Source of the DNA: Candidatus Binatia bacterium
Lineage (GTDB): Bacteria; Desulfobacterota; Binatia; HRBIN30; BPIQ01
Length of the DNA: 64,000 nt
Reading direction: 5' to 3'
Assembly (NCBI GenBank): GCA_026004195.1
Contig: BPIQ01000002.1
Span: 372,001-436,000 of the forward strand
Shown in pieces: positions 26,462 through 35,219 of the stretch. Both the position numbers and the translations under genes were made by a program. Each line of letters starts with the position of its first letter. Position 1 is the first letter of the stretch. The notes under the pieces were generated by a model. It had not been told where the DNA came from. It worked only from the letters and a program-made list of their open reading frames with translations, and made no database searches.

Positions 26462-27904
26462 TCAAGGCCGTCGCGGCCTCCACGCCGAAAGCGGGGAACG
26501 GAGCTCCCGGAGGCCGGGGGCCGCCTCGACGAAACGTTGCGCGAGGGCGAGAAGTCTCGCCTCCGAGAAGCGAGACCCCACGAACTGGACCCCGACGGGG
26601 AGCCCCTCCGCCGAAAGACCCGCGGGCACGGCGACGGCCGGAAGGCCCGCGAGGTTGGCGGGAGCCGTAAAACGCGCGCAGATTTCGGGAAGCCACACCT
26701 CGGTTCCGTCGACGACCCTTTTTTCTTCCCCGATCCTGGGCGCCGGGATGGGAGCCGTCGGAAGCACCACCACGTCCACTGCGTGGAAGACCAGCTCCCA
26801 GTCTCTCGTCACGAGGCGGCGGTCGACGGAGCCCCGGACGATGTCTTCGATCGTGAATGCCCGGGCCATGGCGACGAGCGGTTCCGTTTCGGGGCCGAAC
26901 TCGAGCTTGCGCGTGCGCTCGAGCTCGCGGAACCACGGAAGCCCTTCCGCGCCCATCGCGGTAAAGAGCGCGCCCAGGACCTTCTCCGCGTGCGGAAAAC
27001 GCACGGGAGCGATCTCGGCCCCGAGTGCCTCGAGCGAGGCGAGAGCGGCGCGGTAGGCGCACTCGACGTCGGGATCGAGCGAGACGCCGAAATGTTCCGG
27101 ATACACGCCGACCCGGAGCTCGTCGAGGTCGCGGTCGAGCTCTTCGAAGTAGTTCGGGACCGGGACGCGCATGCTCCACGGGTCCTCCGGATCGAAGCCC
27201 GCCATGGCCCGGAGCAGGATCGCGAGGTCCGGAACGGACTTCGCGATCGGGCCGGCCACGGCCAGCGAGGATCCCTCTCGGCCGAACTCGCCGCGGTTGC
27301 TCACCAGGCCGACCGTGGGCTTGAGGCCGAAACAACCGCACCACACGCTCGGAAACCGGATCGACCCACCACCGTCGCTTCCCGTCGCGGCGAGACAGAG
27401 GTCGGCGGCCACGGCCGCGCCCGAGCCGCCGCTCGAGCCTCCGGGGACGTGGTCGAGGTTCCACGGATTCCGGGTCGGTCCGAAAAAGTAGTTGTTCGTC
27501 GTAAGCCCGAGCCCGAGCTCGTGCGTCGCCGTCTTGCCGACGATCACCGCTCCCGCTTCCTTGAGTCTCGTGACGATGTGCGAATCTCTCTCGGGTACGT
27601 GATCGCGGAACATCCCCGAGCCGTACGTGGTCCGGATGCCCGCGGTGTCGTAGAGGTCCTTCACCCCGATCGGTATCCCGTGGAGGGGTCCCCGGTAGAA
27701 TCCCGAGCGGATCTCGCGCTCGGCCTCGGCCGCCCGGCGCTCGGCTTCCTCGCGGCAAACGGTGGTGAACGCGTTGAGTTTCGGGTCGAGCTCCTCGATG
27801 CGGTCTAGGACGGCGCGCGTGAGTTCCACCGGCGAGATCTCCCGCGAGCGCAGAAGAGGCGCCGCCTCTTCCACCGTGAGCGCACAGAGTTCGCGTTTTT
27901 TCAT
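26462..27904 (-). CDS. Amidase-signature family hydrolase
   Basis: A 480-residue amidase with the Ser-cisSer-Lys triad: Lys in PIGVKDLYD, cis-Ser in GGSSGGSGAAVAA and nucleophile Ser in GSDGGGSIRFPS. The family hydrolyses carboxamides, including aryl and acyl amides; GatA is a member, but no gatB or gatC is present and the flanks differ from GatA. ATG 27904 has GGGAG 8 nt upstream and is preferred over a GTG at 27913. A second, NylA-like amidase lies at 52.9 kb. Confidence 0.9.
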   Translation of the reverse strand: MKKRELCALTVEEAAPLLRSREISPVELTRAVLDRIEELDPKLNAFTTVCREEAERRAAEAEREIRSGFYRGPLHGIPIGVKDLYDTAGIRTTYGSGMFRDHVPERDSHIVTRLKEAGAVIVGKTATHELGLGLTTNNYFFGPTRNPWNLDHVPGGSSGGSGAAVAADLCLAATGSDGGGSIRFPSVWCGCFGLKPTVGLVSNRGEFGREGSSLAVAGPIAKSVPDLAILLRAMAGFDPEDPWSMRVPVPNYFEELDRDLDELRVGVYPEHFGVSLDPDVECAYRAALASLEALGAEIAPVRFPHAEKVLGALFTAMGAEGLPWFRELERTRKLEFGPETEPLVAMARAFTIEDIVRGSVDRRLVTRDWELVFHAVDVVVLPTAPIPAPRIGEEKRVVDGTEVWLPEICARFTAPANLAGLPAVAVPAGLSAEGLPVGVQFVGSRFSEARLLALAQRFVEAAPGLRELRSPLSAWRPRRP

Positions 27905-28026
27905 CTCTCCCACTCCCGAAGCCCCCTTCTACTGCCCGGCCACCCTCGAAGAAAGCCCGCGACTCCGGGCACTGCGACCTTTCCGGCTCTGCCGTCGCAG
28001 CGGCAGCAAGGGCCGGAGGAGGCCGC

Positions 28027-29124
28027 CTACGCCCCCGACCCCACGAAGTCGGCGAGCCGGCGCCCGCCCGCCTTGCGCACACGCGCCGCCAGCTCTCGGG
28101 CGAGAAGACGCGGCAGGAGCGCGCCCTCGTAAACGAGGCCCGTGTACACTTCGACGAGAGAAGCACCCGCGAGAACCTTCTCCCAGGCATCCTCGCCCGA
28201 AAACACGCCGCCGACGCCCACGATCGGAAGCTTTCCCTCGGAGTGGCGGAAAATCCGGCGGATCACCTCGTTCGAACGCTCGCGAAGGGGCGCACCGCTG
28301 AGCCCGCCACCGGAAAAGGGCAGGCCGCCGCTGTTTTCGACCGCGAGCGTGTTCGTCGCGACGATCCCGTCCACCCCGGTTTCGAGGGCGACGTCGACGG
28401 CTTTGCGAACCGCATCCCCCGGAAGATCCGGAGCGATCTTGAGGAGGAGGGGACGCTTCCGGAGCTTTTTCTCTCTCGCCAACTCTCGGTTTCTTTCCAC
28501 CAGACCTCCGACGAGTCGCCGCAGCTCGCTCTCGCGCTGGAGCTCTCTGAGCCCCGGGGTGTTCGGGGAGCTCACGTTGACGACCAGGAAGTCCACGAAA
28601 GGAAGCAGGGTCTCGAGCGTGAAAAGGTAGTCTTCCTGTGCCTGCTCGAGCGGCGTCGCCGCCGATTTGCCGACGTTCCCGCCGACCGGCAGGGGCAGCT
28701 TCGCCCGCCGCCAGCGTTCCATCCGAGCCGCCACGGCCGGCGCGCCCTCGTTGTTGAATCCGAGCCGGTTGACCAGGGCCCGCTGCTCGACCAGCCGCGC
28801 GATCCGGGGTTTCGGGTTTCCCTCCTGCGGAAGGGCCGTGACCGTCCCCACTTCCGCGAAACCGAAGCCGAGGAGCGGGAGCACCGGCACGACGCGAGCA
28901 TTCTTGTCGAAGCCGGCCGCCAGTCCCACCGGATTGGGAAACCGGAGGCCCCAGAGCTCCTGTTCCACCTCCGGGCCCGAAGGCGGAGACGCGACCGTGC
29001 CCGTGCGGAAGGCGAGCTCGGCGGCCAGGGCGAGCCACCCGAGCACGAGCTCGTGCGCCCTTTCCGCGTCGAGCGAGAAAAAGAGGGGACGAGCCAGCCG
29101 GTAGAGAAGGACCTCGGGCTTCAT
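28027..29124 (-). CDS. pyrD: Dihydroorotate dehydrogenase (quinone), class 2
   Basis: Membrane-associated flavoenzyme of pyrimidine synthesis that passes electrons to quinone. The class 2 N-terminal amphipathic extension (LLYRLARPLFFSLDAERAHE) is present. FMN and substrate motifs are FPNPVGLAAGFDKNA, NRLGFNNEGA, VVNVSSPNTPGLRELQ (catalytic Ser of class 2), LLKIAPDL and VGVGGVFSGEDAWEK. 365 residues. Its ATG overlaps the stop of the LeuD-like gene by 4 bp. Confidence 0.95.
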   Translation of the reverse strand: MKPEVLLYRLARPLFFSLDAERAHELVLGWLALAAELAFRTGTVASPPSGPEVEQELWGLRFPNPVGLAAGFDKNARVVPVLPLLGFGFAEVGTVTALPQEGNPKPRIARLVEQRALVNRLGFNNEGAPAVAARMERWRRAKLPLPVGGNVGKSAATPLEQAQEDYLFTLETLLPFVDFLVVNVSSPNTPGLRELQRESELRRLVGGLVERNRELAREKKLRKRPLLLKIAPDLPGDAVRKAVDVALETGVDGIVATNTLAVENSGGLPFSGGGLSGAPLRERSNEVIRRIFRHSEGKLPIVGVGGVFSGEDAWEKVLAGASLVEVYTGLVYEGALLPRLLARELAARVRKAGGRRLADFVGSGA

Positions 29125-29576
29125 CCGGCGCGGCCCAACGTGCCGCCGTGGTAGAAGACACGGTAACGTTCGAGCTCGGCGTCCGTGAGATTCCGGATGA
29201 CGTAGCGGTCCCCGGAGCTGTGGTTCACGACGCGATAGCTCTCGATGTCGAGACGCAGGCTGTCGCCGTCTCGAATCGCGCGGACCTCCTCGATCGCCAC
29301 GGCCGGAAGACCCATCTCGATCGCGAGCGCGAAAAAGGCGGGGTCGAAAGACGCGCCGAGGAGCGCACCGACCCCGGCGGAGACGAGCTCCAGGACAATA
29401 CGCCGCTCCGCCCCCTCCCCGCATCGATGGCCGCCCACGAGGAAATCTCCGGGCGAAAAACCGGCCGGAAGGGCTTCGAGCCGCGCGAGAGCGTCGCTCG
29501 ACTCCCCGATCCACCAGGCCCGGCCGTTGAGGGCGGGATAGGCCACTTCGGCGGGTGGGCGATCTTCGACGGGCAT
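29121..29576 (-). CDS. Aconitase-swivel (LeuD-like) domain protein
   Basis: A 151-residue protein resembling the small subunit of isopropylmalate dehydratase. The swivel core GDFLVGGHRCGEGAERRI parallels the GxxFGxGSSREHA loop of LeuD, and LGASFDPAFFALAIEMGLP parallels its SFxDIFxxNxxxxGLLP segment. The loop is modified, lacking the usual SSREH residues. No leuC, leuB or aconitase large subunit lies nearby. It is coupled to pyrD, an unusual pairing. A small regulatory or orphan hydratase subunit is possible. Confidence 0.62.
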   Translation of the reverse strand: MPVEDRPPAEVAYPALNGRAWWIGESSDALARLEALPAGFSPGDFLVGGHRCGEGAERRIVLELVSAGVGALLGASFDPAFFALAIEMGLPAVAIEEVRAIRDGDSLRLDIESYRVVNHSSGDRYVIRNLTDAELERYRVFYHGGTLGRAG

Positions 29577-29584
29577 CGAGCCGA

Positions 29585-29614
29585 AAGATACACGCGCTTT
29601 CCGACTCGGGGCAA
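29585..29614 (-). promoter_or_regulatory. Promoter of the LeuD-like/pyrD pair (predicted leaderless)
   Basis: TTGCCC (29609-29614), 18-nt spacer, TATCTT (29585-29590), then 8 nt to ATG 29576; no Shine-Dalgarno is seen between. Confidence 0.5.
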
Positions 29615-29774
29615 CGTCGGGGGAATCCCCACGCGAAGGACTCCGGATGCCGAAGCGCGGCTACGGTGGAGAGCGACCGCCCACGGTCGCCATGCCAGGC
29701 CGAGGCAGGTTTTCCCGGCGGATACCGGTCCGGGGAAGTCTCGGCCGGTGGCGAAGCCCTCCGGCCGCCGGGAT

Positions 29775-30815
29775 TCAGAAAAGCGAGAGCTGCCCCTCGG
29801 GCGGTATTCGGAACGAGGACGGGTCGAGGGCGGGAAGGGGACGGTCGAGGCCGTAGCGCCGAGCGGACACCCGGAAGAGCGAAGCGAGCTGTGCCGCGTA
29901 GGGACCCTCGCCTCGCATCCTCGTTCCGAATCGGGCGTCGCTCAACCGGCCTCCCCGGCACTCGCGAATCCGCCCCTCGACGCGGCGACGCCTTTCCGGG
30001 AAACAGCGATCGACCCAGTCGAGGAAAAGACGGTCGACGGGCTTCGGAAGTCGCAGGAGCACCCAGGAAGCGGACGCGGCGCCGGCCGCGGCAGCGGACG
30101 AGAGAATCCGCGGAATTTCCTCGTCGTTGAGACCCGGGATGACGGGCGCGACCATGACGCCGACGGGAACCCCGGCACGCGCGAGCGCCGAGATCGTCTC
30201 GAGGCGCCGCCCGGGACGAGCAGCCCTGGGCTCGAGCTTACCCGCCAGGTCGTCCCGCAAGGTGGTCAGCGAAACGAAGACGGCGACGGCTCGGTAGCGT
30301 GCGAGCTCCTCGAGCAGGTCCAGGTCGCGGAGCACGAGAGCGCTCTTGGTCACGATCGCCACCGGGTTCCGAAACTCGGCGAACACCTCGAGGCAGCGCC
30401 GCGTGAGGCGGAAGTAGCGCTCGCCGGGCTGGTAACAGTCGGTGTTGCCCGAAAGCGCCACCGTCTCGGGCCGCCATTTTTCCGAAAGAAAGTGCGCGCG
30501 CAAAAGCTCGGGAGCTTCTTCCTTGACGAAGATCCGCGTCTCGAAATCGAGACCGGCCGAGAACCCGAGATACTCGTGTGTCGGCCTCGCGTAGCAGTAG
30601 ATGCAGCCGTGCTCGCAGCCGCGGTAGGGGTTGAGACTCCACCGAAACCCGACGTCGGGACTCTCGTTCTCGGCGAGGGCGGACCGGCTCGCATCCCGGT
30701 AATACACCGTGGGAACGCGCTCGCCGAACTCCGTCTCTTCGAGCTCCACGTGGATCCGCTCGTACCGGTTTTCCGGATTCGCGCCCGTCCCTCGTCCGCG
30801 CGGGGGTGACGCCAT
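29775..30815 (-). CDS. PA0069/Rv2578c-type radical SAM protein (SplB-like)
   Basis: A 346-residue radical SAM enzyme related to spore photoproduct lyase. The cluster motif is RGCEHGCIYCYARPTH (Cys67, 71, 74). Conserved family parts are the RGRGTGANPENRYE start, ALSGNTDCYQPGE, IVTKSALVLRDLDLL and VPVGVMVAPVIPGLND. The family is widespread with no proven substrate; DNA photoproduct repair is only suspected. ATG 30815 fits the family start and has AGAAAGG upstream. It ends in GQLSLF, a possible beta-clamp-binding motif (QLSLF), which would tether it to DNA replication or repair. Confidence 0.88.
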   Translation of the reverse strand: MASPPRGRGTGANPENRYERIHVELEETEFGERVPTVYYRDASRSALAENESPDVGFRWSLNPYRGCEHGCIYCYARPTHEYLGFSAGLDFETRIFVKEEAPELLRAHFLSEKWRPETVALSGNTDCYQPGERYFRLTRRCLEVFAEFRNPVAIVTKSALVLRDLDLLEELARYRAVAVFVSLTTLRDDLAGKLEPRAARPGRRLETISALARAGVPVGVMVAPVIPGLNDEEIPRILSSAAAAGAASASWVLLRLPKPVDRLFLDWVDRCFPERRRRVEGRIRECRGGRLSDARFGTRMRGEGPYAAQLASLFRVSARRYGLDRPLPALDPSSFRIPPEGQLSLF

Positions 30816-30934
30816 CGATGCCTTTCTACCCGGCACCCACCCGGAAATCCAAACCCGGCGGACACGTCGTGCATGGAAAACGTACCCTCCACCTCCCGAC
30901 ACCCCTCCGCGGACGCGATCGGAGGGCCCGGGGT

Positions 30935-32570
30935 TGTGAACAAATTCGGGTCTTGGCGAAAGGCCAGCGAAGCAGGAGCTCGCCGGGGTCGGTCGGAGGA
31001 AAAAAGAGAAGGCTGGCGGCCTCCGGGGTTCCCACCGAGCCCCGGCTTGCCACCTCCTTCCGGTCTTTTCGTCTTCGGTTTCGGCCCTCTCTCTCGCCTA
31101 CGACGCCTTAGCTTCCGCCCGCGGCCGCAAGAAGGGCGAACCACCGCAGCAGGTTGTAGGTGATCACGTTCAGCAACACGATGCACCGCACCTTCGTTCT
31201 CCCCCGTAAGACGATCTTCCCGAGCGTCCTCCAGCGCTTGAGGTCCGCGTGCACCCGCTCGCTCACCCGAGCCCGCACGCCGTAGATCGCCCGCCCCTCC
31301 GGTGTCCTCATCCTCTCTTTGAGCTGCCGCACCGCTTCGCTGTCCCGGGGCCGCACCTCGTAGGGATCGGGCTTCCCCTTCCTTTTCGGTAAAGCCCCGT
31401 AAAGCTCCACACCCCGCGCACTGAGCTCCTCCACGTTCTCCACGCTCGTGTAGCCCGTGTCCACCACATACTGCTCCGGAAGCCTCTCGAACCTCCGCTC
31501 AAGCTGCTCCAGCATCGGCACCGCCTCGGCAAAATCCGTCCTCCCCTGACTCACCTCCACCCCCACCACCACCTCGCTCTCCGCGTCCGTCGCCAGCTGG
31601 ACATTGTAGCCCGGAAGATACGCCCCGCCCGTCTGCCGCATCACGCGCGCCTCGGGGTCCGTCGTCGAGCTGCGTGGCTCCCCCGAGGGCTCCTTCGCCC
31701 CCTTCTTGTAACCCTCGCGCTCCCTCTCCAAAGCCCCGAGCTCCTCGAGCGCCCTCGTAAGCCTCCTCTCCCTCTCCTCAAGCGCTCGCCTCTGCGCAGC
31801 CTGCTTCCTCCTCGAGAGGCTCCGCCGTGCCGGTGCCTCGAGCTCCCCACGCAGCGCCTCGATCTGTCTGCGTACCTCCGCCCGCAGCTCCTCCACCTTC
31901 TTTCTCCTCCGAAACGACCGGTCCCCGGCCGAAGCTCGCACCCGCGTCCCGTCCTGCGCCACCCGCCGAAGCCGCACCAGCCCCTCGGCCATCATCACCG
32001 CCAACACCTGCGTGAAAAGCTCCTCGAGCGCCTCCGCGTTCTCGCTCCGAAACGTGCTCAGCGTGTGGTAATTCACCGGTACCCCCGCCCCGAAGCCACC
32101 GGTAGGCCACGTGCTGCTCCGTCAACCTCTCGAGCTCCCTCGCACTGCCTACCCCCTCCGCCGTCGCATAGAGCCACAGCGCCAAAAGCACCTGCGGATC
32201 CGTCGCATCCCGCCCCGCCCAGCTCCCCCGCGCCTTGATCCTCTCGTAAAAGGCCGAAAGGTTCAGCTTCTTCACGACCGCCAACACACTGCGGGCCCGG
32301 TGCGTCTGAGGCAGCTCGCCGTCCAGATCCACCACCTCCCACCGAAGCTGGCTCCGCTCCGCTCTCACCACCCGCGGTGCCGCCTTCGCTGCCTCCGCCC
32401 GCCGCCGCTCCCGCGCCTCCGCGAGCCTCCGCTTCCTCTCCTCCGCACTCTCCCCGCCCAGAAGCTCCACCTGCTCCATCCCTTCACCTCCCCACCGTAG
32501 CTTCCCCTCCCTACCACACTCCGCCCCCAGAGCCGAATCCCTCCAGGGTAAATTTCCGAATTTTTTCACA
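30935..32570. mobile_element. IS1182-like insertion sequence (about 1.64 kb)
   Basis: Bounded by 15-bp imperfect terminal inverted repeats that match at 14 positions: TGTGAACAAATTCGG at 30935-30949 and the reverse complement of TGTGAAAAAATTCGG at 32556-32570. Contains one frameshifted transposase. No clear target duplication is seen. Flanks (ATCGGAGGGCCC on the left, CCGCTCTGTCGGGTCC on the right) look like the two halves of one repeat-family palindrome, so it probably inserted into a repeat. Confidence 0.75.
31108..32479 (-). pseudogene. IS1182-family DDE transposase, frameshifted
   Basis: The N-terminal part starts at ATG 32479 (MEQVELLGGESAEERKRRL) with the DUF772-type segment LNLSAFYERI and ending in AYRWLRGGG. 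The C-terminal part resumes in another frame at VPVNYHTLSTFRSENAEAL. One extra G in the GGGGG run near 32085-32090 explains the shift. Catalytic-domain marks remain: VAQDGTRVRASAGDRSF, YVVDTGYTSVENVEEL and RVSERVHADLKRWRTLG. The element is probably inactive unless ribosomal frameshifting on the G-run restores the product. Confidence 0.82.
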
Positions 32571-32576
32571 TCCTCC

Positions 32577-33000
32577 CCGCTCTGTCGGGTCCGTGTTCGT
32601 GCGTGGCGCGGCCCCCGCCCCCCCGGACGCGACGGAGCGCGTCCCTCCGGCCGGCCGCGTTCGCGGGAATCACGAATGGCGCGCGTTTCCTCCACCCTCC
32701 GCAATCGGAGGGCCACGCTCTGTCGTGGCCCTGTCCGTCGGAGGGACCCGCTCTGTCGGGTCCGTGTTCGTGCGTGGCGCGGCCCCCGCCCCCCGGACGC
32801 GACGGAGCGCGTCCCTCCGGCCGGCCGCGTTCGTGGGAATCACGTACGGCGCGCGTTTCCTCCACCCTCCGCAATCGGAGGGCCACGCTCTGTCGTGGCC
32901 GCGGTCCGCGAAGGGACCCGCCATTCGGGGCCGGCGTGCGGGCGCGTCCCCCGCCCCCCGGACGCGACGGAGCGCGTCCCTCCGGCCGCGTTCGCACGTG
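32577..33000. repeat. Palindromic repeat array A
   Basis: Contains three R1 palindromes (GGACGCGACGGAGCGCGTCC at 32625, 32795 and 32960), two R2 (GGCCACGCTCTGTCGTGGCC at 32711 and 32881) and one full R3 (GGACCCGCTCTGTCGGGTCC at 32744) plus a truncated R3 at the IS border. R1 faces the opposite way to R2 and R3. Period about 165-170 bp. No gene is supported in 32571-33063; open frames here are translated repeats. Confidence 0.85.
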
Positions 33001-33063
33001 ACCGGGCCGTACACCCCCGTACGGGGCGGGAAACACCCGTACGCGTCGCCGGGATCGCCCGGA

Positions 33064-33846
33064 TCAAACGAACGGGTTCCCCAGGTTGAACTGCTTTCCG
33101 ATCGAAGCGTAGTCCACGCCGGGCTTTCGCTCGTACTCCGGCGGAAACAGCTCCCGTTTTCTCGCGAAGTACGCCTCGCGACGGTCTCCTGCCGAAGCGG
33201 GGTTGAACGTGAGGTAGTACGCCCTCCGAGGCCCCGGACTTCGGTTGGGCCCCGAGCGGTGCGGAACCCAGGCGTCGAAGACGACGATGTCTCCGGGCTC
33301 CGCGAGCACCGGAACGACCTCGTATCGTTCGAGGACGCCGTCACGCAGCGTTCCGTCCGGCTTCTGCGGGAGAAAGACCCGCACGCACGCGTCGCGGGCG
33401 AGCTCGAGGCAACCGTTCTCGAGCGTGAACGGATCGACGGGCACGAGAAGCGTGAGATGGTGCTCGACGCCGAAGTCTTTGTACGCCGGGGCGTCCTGGT
33501 GCGGGGCGAAGCCAGCGCCTCCGGGCAGTTTGAAGTTGATCTTGTCCTTGAAAAGGACGACGGGCTCCCCGCAGAGCTCGGCGAGAAGTTCGAGCACCCG
33601 CGAAGACAGGAGAAGACCCCGGAGCCCGTCGTGATAAGGGACGAAATTCTCGATCCGCGCGAGCATCTTCTCGCCGGTGTCGGACCTGCGCTCGCAGTAG
33701 CGCATCCACACACCCGGCTCCTCCGGCCACCCGGCCAGCTCCTCGGTCCAGGCGCGCAGCTCGTCGATTTCTCCCGGTCCGAAAAACGACCGGAGCCAGA
33801 GCCACCCGTGACGCTGCCAGTGATCGCGCCGCGACTCGTCGAGCAT
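33064..33846 (-). CDS. Phytanoyl-CoA dioxygenase (PhyH) family protein
   Basis: A 260-residue Fe(II)/2-oxoglutarate-type oxygenase. The facial triad is visible as His116-x-Asp118 in FAPHQDAPAY and His196 in DAWVPHRSGPN, followed by the 2-oxoglutarate Arg region RRAYYLTFNPAS. PhyH members hydroxylate lipids, halogenated or nitrogenous small molecules; the substrate cannot be read. ATG 33846 (MLDESRRDHW) opens the usual N-terminal helix. Flanked by repeat array A downstream and the divergent LLM gene upstream. Confidence 0.88.
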   Translation of the reverse strand: MLDESRRDHWQRHGWLWLRSFFGPGEIDELRAWTEELAGWPEEPGVWMRYCERRSDTGEKMLARIENFVPYHDGLRGLLLSSRVLELLAELCGEPVVLFKDKINFKLPGGAGFAPHQDAPAYKDFGVEHHLTLLVPVDPFTLENGCLELARDACVRVFLPQKPDGTLRDGVLERYEVVPVLAEPGDIVVFDAWVPHRSGPNRSPGPRRAYYLTFNPASAGDRREAYFARKRELFPPEYERKPGVDYASIGKQFNLGNPFV

Positions 33847-34045
33847 CGCGAAAGATCCAGCTACCAGAAGGAAGCGCGCAAGGCGAGACGAGCGTCGCGC
33901 GAACGGAGCTCCCCCGTACGTCGGCTGGCGCCGAGAAAAACCCGAGCCGGCGGGATTTCGTAGCCGCGCGGGCCCGGGCGGACAGAGCTTCCGATCCGGC
34001 CCTGTTTCCTGGCGTTCTCCCCGGGGAAGGCGCCCGCGAGCATGG

Positions 34046-34073
34046 TGGACACGTTCGGGGGGCGTGATAGAAG
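34046..34073 (+). promoter_or_regulatory. Promoter of the LLM oxidoreductase gene
   Basis: TGGACA (34046-34051), 16-nt spacer, TAGAAG (34068-34073); ATG 34105 follows with an AAGGAGGAAG site. This rules out the longer in-frame start at 34042. Confidence 0.5.
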
Positions 34074-34104
34074 CTCGGGCAACGCCGAAGGAGGAAGAAG
34101 CGCC

Positions 34105-34980
34105 ATGCAGCTCGGTCGACTCGGTGTCTGGACGTTCCTCGACGCTTTGGACGCACGCCAGGCCGCAGCTTTCGCGCGCCGGGTCGAGGAGCTCGGCTAC
34201 GCGGCCCTCTGGATTCCCGAGGCGCTCGGCCGCGAGGCGTTCGCCACCTCGGCGTGGCTTCTCGCAGCCACCGAGCGCCTCGTCGTGGCCACCGGAATCG
34301 CCAACATCTACGCCCGCGACCCCGTGACGATGGCCTGCGGGCAAAAGACGCTCGCCGAGCAGTCGGGCGGGCGATTCCTGCTCGGAGTGGGGGTGTCCCA
34401 CAAGCCGCTCGTCGAGGGCGTTCGCGGTCACGACGCGAGCCGGCCGCTCGAGACCATGCGGCGGTACCTGGAGAAAATGCAGGCTGCCCCGTACATGGCC
34501 GTCCCACCGCCGGAAGCCCCCCCGACCGTGATCGGAGCGCTGCATCCGGGAATGCTCCGGCTCGCGGCGGAGAAAACTCGCGGCGCGCATCCCTATCTCG
34601 TGCCCCCCGAACACACGAAGTTCGCGAGAGAAATTCTCGGCCCCGATGCCTGGCTCTGCGTCGAGCAGAAGGTACTCCTCGAAAGCGACCCGACGAGGGC
34701 GCGAGATACGGCCCGGAAGGCCATCTCCATGTACCTCGGCCTCCCCAACTACCGGCGGAACCTGGCACGGTTCGGGTTTACGGAAGAGGACATGGCGAAC
34801 GGTGGCAGCGACCGCCTGGTGGACGCCGTCGTGGCGTGGGGCGACGAAAGCAAACTGCGCGACCGCATCGAAGCCCATTTCCGGGCGGGCGCGACCCACG
34901 TCTGCATCCAGCCCGTTCACCCCGAGGGAAAGCCGCTCCCGGACGAGAAAGTTCTCGAAGTCCTGGCCCCCGGACGCTGA
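34105..34980 (+). CDS. LLM-class (luciferase-like) F420-dependent oxidoreductase
   Basis: A 291-residue TIM-barrel oxidoreductase. The family start is LGRLGVWTFLDALDA, followed by ELGYAALWIPEALGREAF, ATGIANIYARDPVTMA, GRFLLGVGVSH and RGAHPYLVPPEHT. It is of the F420-type (TIGR03620-like) rather than FMN monooxygenase subgroup. It implies that the host makes or uses F420, which fits the FrhB-like gene, although no F420 synthesis gene is in the window. Strong Shine-Dalgarno before ATG 34105. Confidence 0.87.
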   Translation: MQLGRLGVWTFLDALDARQAAAFARRVEELGYAALWIPEALGREAFATSAWLLAATERLVVATGIANIYARDPVTMACGQKTLAEQSGGRFLLGVGVSHKPLVEGVRGHDASRPLETMRRYLEKMQAAPYMAVPPPEAPPTVIGALHPGMLRLAAEKTRGAHPYLVPPEHTKFAREILGPDAWLCVEQKVLLESDPTRARDTARKAISMYLGLPNYRRNLARFGFTEEDMANGGSDRLVDAVVAWGDESKLRDRIEAHFRAGATHVCIQPVHPEGKPLPDEKVLEVLAPGR

Positions 34981-35147
34981 GGCCCGGCCGTACCGGGAAG
35001 CGCTACACATGTGCCGGCGAGTCCTCCACCCGGCGGCCCGGGCTCCGCTCGCCGACTCGCCTCGGGCCGCGCGAGGCGCACGCAAAAGCCTGCCGCCGGC
35101 ACCCGACCTCGCGGTTTCGTCCCGGAGGGTCGGGCCGGGGGCCCCCG

Positions 35148-35176
35148 CTGACATCCGGCCCGACCGTTCTTAATAG
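35148..35176 (+). promoter_or_regulatory. Promoter of the RaiA-sigma fusion gene
   Basis: CTGACA (35148-35153), 17-nt spacer, TAATAG (35171-35176), about 40 nt before the GTG start, in a 239-bp gap otherwise without genes. Confidence 0.48.
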
Positions 35177-35185
35177 GCATGACAG

Positions 35186-35204
35186 GCCGGTCCGCGGGAC
35201 CGGC
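35186..35204 (+). other. Leader hairpin beside the ribosome-binding site of the RaiA-sigma gene
   Basis: Perfect 8-bp stem (GCCGGTCC / GGACCGGC) with a 3-nt loop, ending one base before the GGGAGG ribosome-binding site. It could mask or expose translation initiation. Seen directly; its role is inference. Confidence 0.5.
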
Positions 35205-35219
35205 GGGAGGTGACGTTCC

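Noticed and set aside
26462-27904. GatA subunit of Glu-tRNA(Gln) amidotransferase
   Set aside because: No gatB or gatC nearby, and the sequence fits the general amidase group better.
32571-33063. Open frames through array A and similar frames in arrays B-E (peptides rich in EGRAPSRPG or TERVPP)
   Set aside because: They are translations of the palindromic repeats in several frames, with no start signals or family similarity.
34042-34104. Longer N-terminus for the LLM oxidoreductase
   Set aside because: The segment contains the promoter; ATG 34105 has a strong ribosome-binding site.
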